Origin: Hallella mizrahii
GTDB taxonomy: Bacteria > Bacteroidota > Bacteroidia > Bacteroidales > Bacteroidaceae
Length of the DNA: 32,020 nt
Assembly (NCBI RefSeq): GCF_009695775.1
Contig: NZ_VUNG01000043.1
Coordinates: forward strand, 1-32,020
Direction of reading: 5' to 3'
Part shown: positions 7,577 to 14,535 of the stretch, piece by piece
How the letters are laid out: every line of letters begins with the position of its first letter
How positions within the stretch are numbered: the first letter of the stretch is position 1
Translations under genes and position numbers: made by a program
Notes under the pieces: model-generated
Told to the model about the DNA's origin: nothing
Databases searched by the model: none
Seen by the model: the letters and a program-made list of their open reading frames with translations, nothing else

Positions 7577-7975
7577 TTATGCTTTGTGTCCTCCTATCTG
7601 GTTGTTTCTTTCCTTCTGCGTCGCCCCCTCAGCGTAGTTCAGTCCGCGCAGCAGGGCGTTCTTGCCAAACTCCTTCTTGATCTTTAGTGCCGCCTCCTGC
7701 AAGCGCCGCTCCTTGGCAGCCGCGTTCCGCTCTTCCTTCTGTTCCCGTGCCTCCGCCTCATAGTCGGTGAAGAGGATGGTCTTCGGAAGGGTCTTCGGAA
7801 GACCGAGCTCCTTCATGATGGCGGTTAACTTTTCAGTGTTGTCCTTACCCTGGGCGTAGGCCTCCTGATAAGTGTCATGCAGGCTGACGAGCAACAGATC
7901 TATTCGGATGACATCGGGAACGACATGGATGTTTCCCTTGCCGGTGACTGTGATAATATTCTTCTTCTCTTCCAT
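7577..7975 (-). CDS. Chimera: SIMPL (DUF541) N-terminus plus polymerase Y C-terminal tail
   Basis: A 132-residue ORF made of two unrelated parts. Residues 1-66 or so (I-T-V-T-G-K-G-N-I-H-V-V-P-D-V-I-R-I) look like the start of a SIMPL/DUF541 protein, a family normally well over 200 residues. From about residue 68 (L-F-T-D-Y-E-A-E-A-R-E-Q-K) to the end it matches the last 66 or so residues of the Y-family polymerase at 26243-27760, up to the same G-G-H-K-A terminus. The join is near 7778, and the frame is kept. A good promoter precedes it, so it may be expressed, but function is doubtful. It is probably a deletion relic of a second polY gene. Confidence 0.75.
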   Translation of the reverse strand: MEEKKNIITVTGKGNIHVVPDVIRIDLLLVSLHDTYQEAYAQGKDNTEKLTAIMKELGLPKTLPKTILFTDYEAEAREQKEERNAAAKERRLQEAALKIKKEFGKNALLRGLNYAEGATQKERNNQIGGHKA

Positions 7976-8005
7976 AGCTTTAATGTTTAAGTCGGTTTAC
8001 TATTG

Positions 8006-8013
8006 CAAATATA
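8006..8013 (-). promoter_or_regulatory. -7 box for the SIMPL-polY chimera
   Basis: TATATTTG on the minus strand is a perfect TAnnTTTG element 30 bp before the start codon. Suitable T-rich sequence lies about 20 bp upstream for a weak -33 element. Confidence 0.5.
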
Positions 8014-8080
8014 TTGCTTTTTATCATTAAAAGAAACAATCATCCGAAAAATTAAGCAGAGACGTCAACTTTTCTATACC

Positions 8081-8116
8081 TGTACCACGAAATGAAACAA
8101 CATTGTCGTATCTTTG
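8081..8116 (+). promoter_or_regulatory. WYL gene promoter with shared 21-bp box
   Basis: TGTACCACG-N3-TGAAACAAC (8081-8101) is followed after 7 bp by the -7 box TATCTTTG (8109-8116). The same box, with the same 7-bp spacing to TAACTTTG, precedes the lipoprotein gene at 10253-10288. The box covers the -33 region, so it is either a regulator site or a variant promoter. Autoregulation by the WYL protein is a reasonable guess. Confidence 0.6.
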
Positions 8117-8139
8117 TGCGTGGATAAAGACTGAAGCGT

Positions 8140-9096
8140 ATGAAGATACCTGCATTGTTCAAGGAATATATCTGGCTTGTGAGAACCATCTATCGTGCGA
8201 GGCGCATCTCGCTTGTCGAACTGAACGAGCGGTGGGTGGAGACTGACATGAGCGGTGGCGTGGAGATGGCACGCACAACCTTCAACCGCCACAAGGATGC
8301 CATACAAGACATCTTCGGCATCTATATCGAGTGCGACCGCAGGGACGGCTACCGCTATTACATCGGCAACCCGGAAGTGCTGGAAGATGACTCGGTGCAA
8401 AACTGGATGCTGGCCACACTTTCACTGAGCAATGTCATCAGCGAAAGCCTGTCGCTCAAGGAACGGATCGTGGCCGAGCGGGTGTCAGTAGACGAGCAGC
8501 TGCTCGAAAAGCTTATCAGGGCGATGAAAAGCGGACACCGTGTCAGCATACGCTATTGTCAGTACGGCTCACCGCAGAGTTTCTGGACGGCTGCCGACCC
8601 TTACTGTCTGAAGCTCTTTCATCAGAGGTGGTATCTGTTAGGCAAACTCTTCGGAGAGAAGTATGAGATGTTTTGTCTCAACAAGATAGTGGAGATTAAG
8701 ATTCAAGAGCATACGTTCAAGATGCCCAAGGACTTCGATGTGGCTGATTTCTTCAATCCTTACTTCGGAGTGGTAATTGACGAAGTAATGCCTACGGAAC
8801 GAATCGTTATCCGTGCCTACGGCGACGAGCGTTATGAGCTGCGTGACGTTCCATTGCACAAGAGTCAGATTTTCAGGTCATGGCAGAGTGAGTCAGAACT
8901 GATAGACCATCCTGAGCTATATCGGGACTACGCGGACATAGAGGTGCAATTGAAGCCGACACCTGACTTCATCGACTATCTGCTCTCAAAATGTGGACGT
9001 TTGCAAGTTCTCAGTCCACAGTCGGTCATCAATAAGATAGAAGAGCGTATGTGTAAGGCAACAGAAATGTATAACCATCAGACAGAGGAGAAATAA
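8140..9096 (+). CDS. WYL-domain transcriptional regulator
   Basis: A 318-residue regulator. The N-terminal 80 or so residues form a winged helix-turn-helix-like region (L-V-E-L-N-E-R-W, M-A-R-T-T-F-N-R-H-K-D-A-I). The WYL ligand-binding domain follows at about 130-215, with the signature R-W-Y-L-L-G near residue 165, and a WCX-like C-terminal region lies at about 225-310. WYL regulators sense ligands such as nucleic acids or nucleotides and often control stress or defence genes. It is followed after two bases by the Sel1 gene. Its promoter box recurs at the lipoprotein gene downstream. Confidence 0.9.
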   Translation: MKIPALFKEYIWLVRTIYRARRISLVELNERWVETDMSGGVEMARTTFNRHKDAIQDIFGIYIECDRRDGYRYYIGNPEVLEDDSVQNWMLATLSLSNVISESLSLKERIVAERVSVDEQLLEKLIRAMKSGHRVSIRYCQYGSPQSFWTAADPYCLKLFHQRWYLLGKLFGEKYEMFCLNKIVEIKIQEHTFKMPKDFDVADFFNPYFGVVIDEVMPTERIVIRAYGDERYELRDVPLHKSQIFRSWQSESELIDHPELYRDYADIEVQLKPTPDFIDYLLSKCGRLQVLSPQSVINKIEERMCKATEMYNHQTEEK

Positions 9097-9098
9097 TA

Positions 9099-9623
9099 AT
9101 GACAAGCAAAATCGACAATTATTCGGACATCCCAAAAAACTATCGTGAGTTCTACCTGTCTTATACGGACAACTTTGAGGATTCTGGCTTTGACAAGGAG
9201 TATGTGGAATGGCTGCTCGACTTGTTGAAGAACCACCCGGACGATGAAGAATTTCAAGACAAGGATGTACAGAACAATATCGGTACCATCTTTGAGGATG
9301 GCATTATGGTCAAGAAAGACATTCGCAAAGCGGTCTATTGGTATGAGTTGGCAATAGAACAGGGCGACGACCTGGCGATGAGCAATCTCGCCGACATCCT
9401 GCGCAAGGGAAGTCAAGGCTATCCGAAAGACTTGAAACGGGCCTTCGAGCTCTATAAGCGATGCGGACTGCCCTACGCCCACTACCGTGTCGGCGAATTC
9501 TACGAGAATGGATGGGGTACAGAAAGAAACCTCGATGAAGCCAAACGTTACTACCGTCTTGCGTATAAGGAGCGCCATGCACTGGCGGTGAAGAAACTGG
9601 ATACATTCGACTTTTTACATTAA
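9099..9623 (+). CDS. Sel1-repeat (TPR-like) protein
   Basis: A 174-residue protein with about three Sel1-like repeats from residue 48 on. Repeat hallmarks are N-N-I-G-T-I-F-E-D-G, K-A-V-Y-W-Y-E-L-A-I-E-Q-G, Y-R-V-G-E-F-Y-E-N-G-W-G-T and E-A-K-R-Y-Y-R-L-A-Y. Such repeats are protein-protein scaffolds. There is no signal peptide, so it is probably cytoplasmic. The start is two bases after the WYL stop, so the pair is likely co-transcribed and co-translated. Confidence 0.87.
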   Translation: MTSKIDNYSDIPKNYREFYLSYTDNFEDSGFDKEYVEWLLDLLKNHPDDEEFQDKDVQNNIGTIFEDGIMVKKDIRKAVYWYELAIEQGDDLAMSNLADILRKGSQGYPKDLKRAFELYKRCGLPYAHYRVGEFYENGWGTERNLDEAKRYYRLAYKERHALAVKKLDTFDFLH

Positions 9624-9635
9624 TTGATCATTCAT

Positions 9636-10235
9636 ATGAACCTGCAACCAAATATTCCTAAGCCATCAAGAAATGAAGTAGAAAAATATTTACTCAGATG
9701 GCGACAATTGGAAAAGTATTACAATCAAGAGCGTGCATTGAACAAGCTCTTCGTTGATTTATGTCCCAAGAACGATAACATAGAAGACATTCTTTTAAAA
9801 TGCTCTACACTTAATGACTTCTATAGTACAAACATCTTTGACATCAATGCTGTCGCTAATCATATCTTGTCATTAGAAATAGACGAACGCTTGGAAAAGG
9901 GAGATCTTTCTTTGGTTGAAGATATAGCTGAAGTAAAAGTCGGAGATCCACCCAAGGAACATAACTTCTACTCATTTGCAACGAAATATTGCAGCCATCA
10001 CAAGCCTCGTCTGTATTCCATATACGATTACTATGTGGAGAAAGTTTTGATTCATTTCAAGAATGAGACCATGCAACTACATAATTTTACGCAGGCGGAT
10101 TTAAAACACTATCCGACATTTATTATGGTAATTCATGACTTTCAGAAGTGTTACAATTTGGAATCGTATAATCTCAAGCAGATGGACGAATACTTATGGC
10201 AATTGGGAAAAGAATATTATCCTAGAAAATATTGA
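9636..10235 (+). CDS. Conserved hypothetical protein, about 199 aa
   Basis: The chosen start is the ATG at 9636; the frame opens 12 bp earlier at a TTG. The protein is all-alpha in character, with L-N-D-F-Y-S-T-N-I-F near residue 67, Y-S-F-A-T-K-Y-C-S-H-H-K-P near 115 and Y-L-W-Q-L-G-K-E-Y-Y-P at the end. The pattern around N-D-F-Y-S-T recalls helix-hairpin-helix glycosylase-like proteins, but I cannot assign a family and catalytic residues are not evident. Base composition is lower in GC than the WYL and Sel1 genes before it, which may indicate a separate origin. It lies 12 bp after the Sel1 gene. Confidence 0.7.
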   Translation: MNLQPNIPKPSRNEVEKYLLRWRQLEKYYNQERALNKLFVDLCPKNDNIEDILLKCSTLNDFYSTNIFDINAVANHILSLEIDERLEKGDLSLVEDIAEVKVGDPPKEHNFYSFATKYCSHHKPRLYSIYDYYVEKVLIHFKNETMQLHNFTQADLKHYPTFIMVIHDFQKCYNLESYNLKQMDEYLWQLGKEYYPRKY

Positions 10236-10252
10236 GTTAATTCCTCGTTGCA

Positions 10253-10288
10253 TGTACCACGCTTTGAAACAACCGACGTTTAACTTTG
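10253..10288 (+). promoter_or_regulatory. Lipoprotein promoter with shared 21-bp box
   Basis: TGTACCACG-N3-TGAAACAAC (10253-10273), then 7 bp and TAACTTTG (10281-10288), the Bacteroidetes -7 element. It is identical in layout to the WYL promoter at 8081-8116 and predicts a leader of about 25 nt. Confidence 0.6.
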
Positions 10289-10318
10289 CACTATCAATCT
10301 TATAAAGCCAAGTAAACT

Positions 10319-10747
10319 ATGAAACAGAAAATCATTCTCTTGATGGCTCTCATCGCAGCAACCATCACATTCAGTGCATGCTCATCGGATGACGATGACG
10401 ACAAAGTTTCAACGAGCTCGCTCGTCGGCAAATGGTACGCCGAGGACGAGGGTTATGGCTGTGAGTTTCAGTTCAATGCAGACGGCACATTGACTTATAT
10501 CGAGACGATGCTCGACGCACCAACATCAAAAGTGCGCGACAGCGGAACTTATAAGATCGATGGCAATAAGCTGACGCTATACTGGGCGAAGTCTGAAACT
10601 TGGAGTAACTATAGTCAGCAATGGGTTGTGGATGACACAAGCACGGAGACTGCCGTGGTCAAGATAAGCCTCAAGGGTAATCAACTGACCCTCTACCCAG
10701 ACAAGTCTGATGACAGTAGCAAGCCTGTGACCTTTACACGAGAGTGA
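10319..10747 (+). CDS. Lipocalin-like lipoprotein
   Basis: A 142-residue exported lipoprotein. A hydrophobic signal (I-I-L-L-M-A-L-I-A-A) ends at the lipobox F-S-A-C (Cys near residue 21), followed by S-S-D-D-D-D-D, which resembles the acidic outer-membrane or surface export signal of Bacteroidota. The rest is a small beta-barrel pattern, L-V-G-K-W-Y-A-E-D ... F-Q-F-N-A-D-G-T-L-T-Y ... G-T-Y-K-I-D-G-N-K-L-T-L, typical of lipocalin-like/DUF5640-type domains. Ligand unknown. It has its own promoter sharing a box with the WYL gene, so it may be a WYL target. Confidence 0.85.
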   Translation: MKQKIILLMALIAATITFSACSSDDDDDKVSTSSLVGKWYAEDEGYGCEFQFNADGTLTYIETMLDAPTSKVRDSGTYKIDGNKLTLYWAKSETWSNYSQQWVVDDTSTETAVVKISLKGNQLTLYPDKSDDSSKPVTFTRE

Positions 10748-10764
10748 AGCTTTTTATAATGGCT

Positions 10765-10837
10765 GGTTCCGTAGCTCAACGGATAGAGCGTCTGCCTCCG
10801 GAGCAGAAGGTTGCAAGTTCGAGTCTTGTCGGAATCA
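10765..10837 (+). tRNA. tRNA-Arg (anticodon CCG)
   Basis: A 73-nt cloverleaf. Acceptor stem GGTTCCG/CGGAATC has one G-U pair, the D stem is GCTC/GAGC, and the anticodon stem TCTGC/GCAGA closes the loop CTCCGGA, giving anticodon CCG with the conserved U33. The T stem is GCAAG/CTTGT with loop TTCGAGT, and the discriminator base is A. CCA is not encoded. It reads the arginine codon CGG. A nearly identical but damaged copy lies at 18230. Confidence 0.95.
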
Positions 10838-10858
10838 CAGAATAGTTTTATGATATTG

Positions 10859-10896
10859 ACTGTCACATATAGACTTAATGTGCTATATGCGACAGT
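10859..10896. terminator. 14-bp inverted repeat between tRNA and DUF262 operon
   Basis: The arms 10859-10872 and 10883-10896 are reverse complements with one mismatch (ACTGTC-a-CATATAG against CTATATG-c-GACAGT), separated by a 10-nt loop. It lies 27 bp before the stop of the convergent DUF262 gene and 22 bp after the tRNA, so it can serve as a two-way terminator at the island edge. Confidence 0.6.
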
Positions 10897-10923
10897 ACAT
10901 TTACACTAATAGTTACTATTACA

Positions 10924-13008
10924 TTATTGCTTGTCGCTGATAATGATATCAAGCATTTTTTGCTGATGCACTTTCATGTCATCTTCATTCCATTCTAATC
11001 CAGAACCTCTATCCAATTCTCCTTCGAGTTCTTGTGTATAATTATCCTGGCACATCTGCATCATGATTTTGAATTTCAATGATGCCACACTTACCTGATC
11101 TGCCTTCTCATCACTATAATGATCCAACTTGGCCTTCGGGCTCCAATTGGAACCTGAACTGTTTGCGTCAGCACCAATCATGGCAAAGTTGCCAAAGCAG
11201 TTGATGCCTTCCGAGCTTAGCAGCTTCCCTTCCCCGGCTTTCTCTTGTGGATAGAAATGCTCCAACGACTTTCTCGTGCGCGAGAAATAGAAGTTGTTGA
11301 ATGGATCAAGTTCAAAGTCGCTGCATCCAAGAGAATCGAAGAACTGGCTACGTTCGCATGAACCTTTCTTTGTCTTATTGCCACGCAACTCATCAGAATA
11401 TTTCCTCCAAATTTTATAGTCGGTATAGTTGAAGACATACAGAGGTATATCCATCGTGCCCTGCTTGTATATTTCATTAAATCTTGCCTTGTAGTCTACG
11501 CCTTCTACTCCTACCTTGTTCAAGTTCAATCTGCCGTTTTTCAGCACGACGTTGTCAAAGGCGTTTGGCAATGGCTGATTTCTTTCATTCAAACATCCTT
11601 GATTGAGATAAACGTCATAGAAATATTTATCGGCGAGCTGACGCAGGAACTGTAGATAATCACGGTCTGACTGCATACCGTTCTTAAACAAATATGCCAT
11701 GCAGTAAAACAGATAATTCTTTCGCTGCTTGGGAGTGAACGTTACTTCGAACATCGACAACAGATGAACCAGCTCTTTCTGAATGTCTGCATTCTCGGAT
11801 AGATTTTTTAGATATTGTTTTTTGTTATTTTCTTTGTAAAGACATTGCAGTTTCCATGGATTGTCACCCACGGTCTCCTTGTTGTCCAAGGCATGATGGA
11901 CAATATAATTATCGAGGAAAAACTTTGCCTTGAGCAGGTTGAATGCGAATTGTCGTGCAAAATACGCTTTGTCAGCGGCACCGTCTAATGACTTCTTAAA
12001 TTCATCCAGCAGCTCCTTATCGTCGAGGATGAAATCTGAAGGGACAAAGCCTTTTTCATCCATCATAGTCACTTTCAACACGATTAGCAGAAAATTAGGA
12101 AAGTCAATGATGGGCTGGAACTTATCGCTCTGTTCGTAAGCGGTAGATACATTTTGCTGTTCTATAGGCTTACCTAACAGATTGATGATAGTTTCTTTTC
12201 CATCCGACTCATCGCGCGCTGGTATCTCGGAAAAATCATTGATGGCAAAATCATTAAGATGATCCCCAAACACTTGTTTTTCAGAAAACGTCTGTTGGAT
12301 GTAAGCATTCATCTCGCTGCAAGCCTCCCACACCTTACCGAATGTTGCGATGTCGGTCTTGGTCTTGTCCAAGTGCTCGCTCAGCATAGGCTCGCTCAGC
12401 ATAGACTTGACAATCTCATGTTTCTCCAACTGCTCACCCCGAGAGTTCATCACCTCGAAATAGTGGTTCAGATCGACATCTTTCGGAACGCTATAGTGTA
12501 TGATATGGACGTTGTTCAGGAAGAATTGCATGAATTCTTCCTTTTCGTTGATGCCCACAATATCTTTCAAGGCATTGCTCGCATTTTGATAGCCATCTCT
12601 GATGCCATTGTCCACCTCTCCATCCAAGTCTTGGCAATTATCCAGATGCCTGATAGTCGAGGCTGATCGCTTACGCGCACTGTATGTCAGTTTGTTCTTG
12701 ATACTGTCGACCTTCATAGCTTTTAGTATGAGATAAATGGTGGTCAGACGCTGTTGACCATCAATGACCTCGTAAACATGATCTCCACGGTTGTAGGTTA
12801 CCAATGTTCCAATGTAGTAAACCGACTTGTCCGATTTCTTCATCGAGTCGTACACGTCCTTTATCAATGCGCGAATTTCGTCTTCTTGCCAAGCGTAATT
12901 GCGTTGGTAGATAGGTATCAAATAGGTTTTTGACTCCTGGCCCTGACAATAGATGTCATTGATTGAGCACTCCAAGAGGGGCAATTCCTTTTCCTTCATA
13001 TTACTCAT
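10924..13008 (-). CDS. DUF262 protein with HNH-like C-terminus (GmrSD-like)
   Basis: A 694-residue protein. The N-terminal DUF262 domain has I-P-I-Y-Q-R-N-Y-A-W (residues 31-40) and V-I-D-G-Q-Q-R-L-T-T (81-90), the ParB-like NTPase/nuclease signature of GmrS. The C-terminus carries L-E-H-F-Y-P-Q with His at about 584, then N-C-F-G-N-F-A-M-I-G and N-S-S-G-S-N-W-S-P-K-A-K, matching the H...N...N pattern of the DUF1524/GmrD HNH nuclease. Related proteins (GmrSD, SspE) cut modified phage DNA or are gated by DNA modification. Its ATG overlaps the preceding gene by 8 bp. It is the last gene of a three-gene operon. Confidence 0.87.
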   Translation of the reverse strand: MSNMKEKELPLLECSINDIYCQGQESKTYLIPIYQRNYAWQEDEIRALIKDVYDSMKKSDKSVYYIGTLVTYNRGDHVYEVIDGQQRLTTIYLILKAMKVDSIKNKLTYSARKRSASTIRHLDNCQDLDGEVDNGIRDGYQNASNALKDIVGINEKEEFMQFFLNNVHIIHYSVPKDVDLNHYFEVMNSRGEQLEKHEIVKSMLSEPMLSEHLDKTKTDIATFGKVWEACSEMNAYIQQTFSEKQVFGDHLNDFAINDFSEIPARDESDGKETIINLLGKPIEQQNVSTAYEQSDKFQPIIDFPNFLLIVLKVTMMDEKGFVPSDFILDDKELLDEFKKSLDGAADKAYFARQFAFNLLKAKFFLDNYIVHHALDNKETVGDNPWKLQCLYKENNKKQYLKNLSENADIQKELVHLLSMFEVTFTPKQRKNYLFYCMAYLFKNGMQSDRDYLQFLRQLADKYFYDVYLNQGCLNERNQPLPNAFDNVVLKNGRLNLNKVGVEGVDYKARFNEIYKQGTMDIPLYVFNYTDYKIWRKYSDELRGNKTKKGSCERSQFFDSLGCSDFELDPFNNFYFSRTRKSLEHFYPQEKAGEGKLLSSEGINCFGNFAMIGADANSSGSNWSPKAKLDHYSDEKADQVSVASLKFKIMMQMCQDNYTQELEGELDRGSGLEWNEDDMKVHQQKMLDIIISDKQ

Positions 13009-14518
13009 TATAATACGTATTCGATTTAAAAAAGTGCAGGTAATTCTTATAAATCACTTTCTCATTATTATCATCTTGATGTTTATCTTCAATATCCACT
13101 TCATTGAGGATTCGGAAAGCAACGTCCTTTCTGGATAGTGGCGCCAATCTGTCAGCCAAATCACTGAGTAATGTCACAGGATTGTCAGTGGCTTCTATAA
13201 TCTTATACATGTTGAAAGAGTTCTTTAATGGCCTGCCACTTCTCTCAAGAATGTAATTCTGAGCTGATTGCCATCCAAGATTGGTGTACTGAGCACGGAG
13301 CGAATAAGCCCAAATGAAAGCATCTACTACGAATTGCTCAAAGAGATTCGTGTCCTCTTGTGTCGGATAGGTAGCCGGACAAAAGCGGTCTACATACAGA
13401 AGTAATACCGTGTCGAAAAGCAACCTTGTAATTTTGTTGCCAACCCCCTTGTCATAGAATTTGTCAAGTGTATTGACAATCACATTTCCTTTTATGTAAA
13501 ATCCTTCGTACTGGCTGTTGTCCCGGATATCTTCCAGAATTTTATAGTAATGCTTTGTGTAGTCGAAGAAAGACTTACCGGCAATAATGGGCGAGTTCAG
13601 CTGAAAAGCATTCACTTTTCTTGTTCCCGAAACAAAAGGCATAGCCGAAGAGTTGACCAATTCTGCATAGGAATACGCGCTCTTATAGAACTGTGCGAAA
13701 GGAGTATGGGCAAATCTTGTGATTCCCTTGAATTTGTAGATGTTATGCTCGTTAAGCCCGTAAGCCCAGTTGCCATTAATCCATTCTTTGATACGGTAGA
13801 TGTAGTCGCCAAAGAGAGAGGCCAATTTGGACTGAGGCGCACTTTCCCAGTCATTTACAATCTCTTCTGTTGTATTTTCGTCAACATCGGTCATCTCTCT
13901 GAGGTGGTAGGCCTTCAACAAGTCGTGGGGATAAAGGGCTTTCCCTCTCGCATTCTGCGAGTCAAAGAACTGGAAGGCTTCAGATAGGTTGTCCGTAATG
14001 ACAACGATCATTTCACACCTCTGCTCTATGAAGTCACGCAAATTCTTCATATCCCTTACATGGTCAATGTTCTCTTCTTCCCCTGGGTTCTTGTAAACCC
14101 TGCGTCTGAATGCATTTAGATTATTGGGTATGTTGCGGCGACTGTAAGCATTGTTATATACCTCTTGTTTGAGGAATTTGATTTCTTTCTTGTTATCATC
14201 TTTCTCCATTTCATAGAGTGCATAAAGCAGGAGCGCAAATGTTATAGTGCGTTGCTGGCCATCCACGATGTTGTAATTCCCATTTTCACTATGCAGGATG
14301 AGCGTGCCCACCCGATAGACTTCTTTGTTGCCGTTCTTAGCCTCTATGATGTCATCAAGCAGTTGTATGGCATTGCGTGCGGTCCATTTGTATGGCCGCT
14401 GATAATCAGGGATGGTAAGTCTGACATCGCCTATGGATTTACCGTCCTGGTCTTTTGAAATTTTCTCATTTAACAGCAAATCACCAATCGTTGTTATTGC
14501 TAAAGTCAAATTACTCAT
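13001..14518 (-). CDS. DUF262 protein without HNH domain
   Basis: A 505-residue second DUF262 protein. I-P-D-Y-Q-R-P-Y-K-W lies at residues 36-45 and N-I-V-D-G-Q-Q-R-T-I-T-F at 83-94. The conserved helix F-D-S-Q-N-A-R-G-K-A-L-Y-P-H-D-L-L-K-A-Y follows near residue 210. No C-terminal H-x-x-P-Q or DUF1524 pattern is visible, so it probably supplies an NTPase or sensor half to the nuclease-bearing partner. Its stop overlaps the partner's start by 8 bp, and the reader-like gene ends 17 bp upstream. Tight coupling of all three implies fixed stoichiometry and a complex. Confidence 0.85.
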   Translation of the reverse strand: MSNLTLAITTIGDLLLNEKISKDQDGKSIGDVRLTIPDYQRPYKWTARNAIQLLDDIIEAKNGNKEVYRVGTLILHSENGNYNIVDGQQRTITFALLLYALYEMEKDDNKKEIKFLKQEVYNNAYSRRNIPNNLNAFRRRVYKNPGEEENIDHVRDMKNLRDFIEQRCEMIVVITDNLSEAFQFFDSQNARGKALYPHDLLKAYHLREMTDVDENTTEEIVNDWESAPQSKLASLFGDYIYRIKEWINGNWAYGLNEHNIYKFKGITRFAHTPFAQFYKSAYSYAELVNSSAMPFVSGTRKVNAFQLNSPIIAGKSFFDYTKHYYKILEDIRDNSQYEGFYIKGNVIVNTLDKFYDKGVGNKITRLLFDTVLLLYVDRFCPATYPTQEDTNLFEQFVVDAFIWAYSLRAQYTNLGWQSAQNYILERSGRPLKNSFNMYKIIEATDNPVTLLSDLADRLAPLSRKDVAFRILNEVDIEDKHQDDNNEKVIYKNYLHFFKSNTYYNE

Positions 14519-14535
14519 GATTCATCATTAATTTT

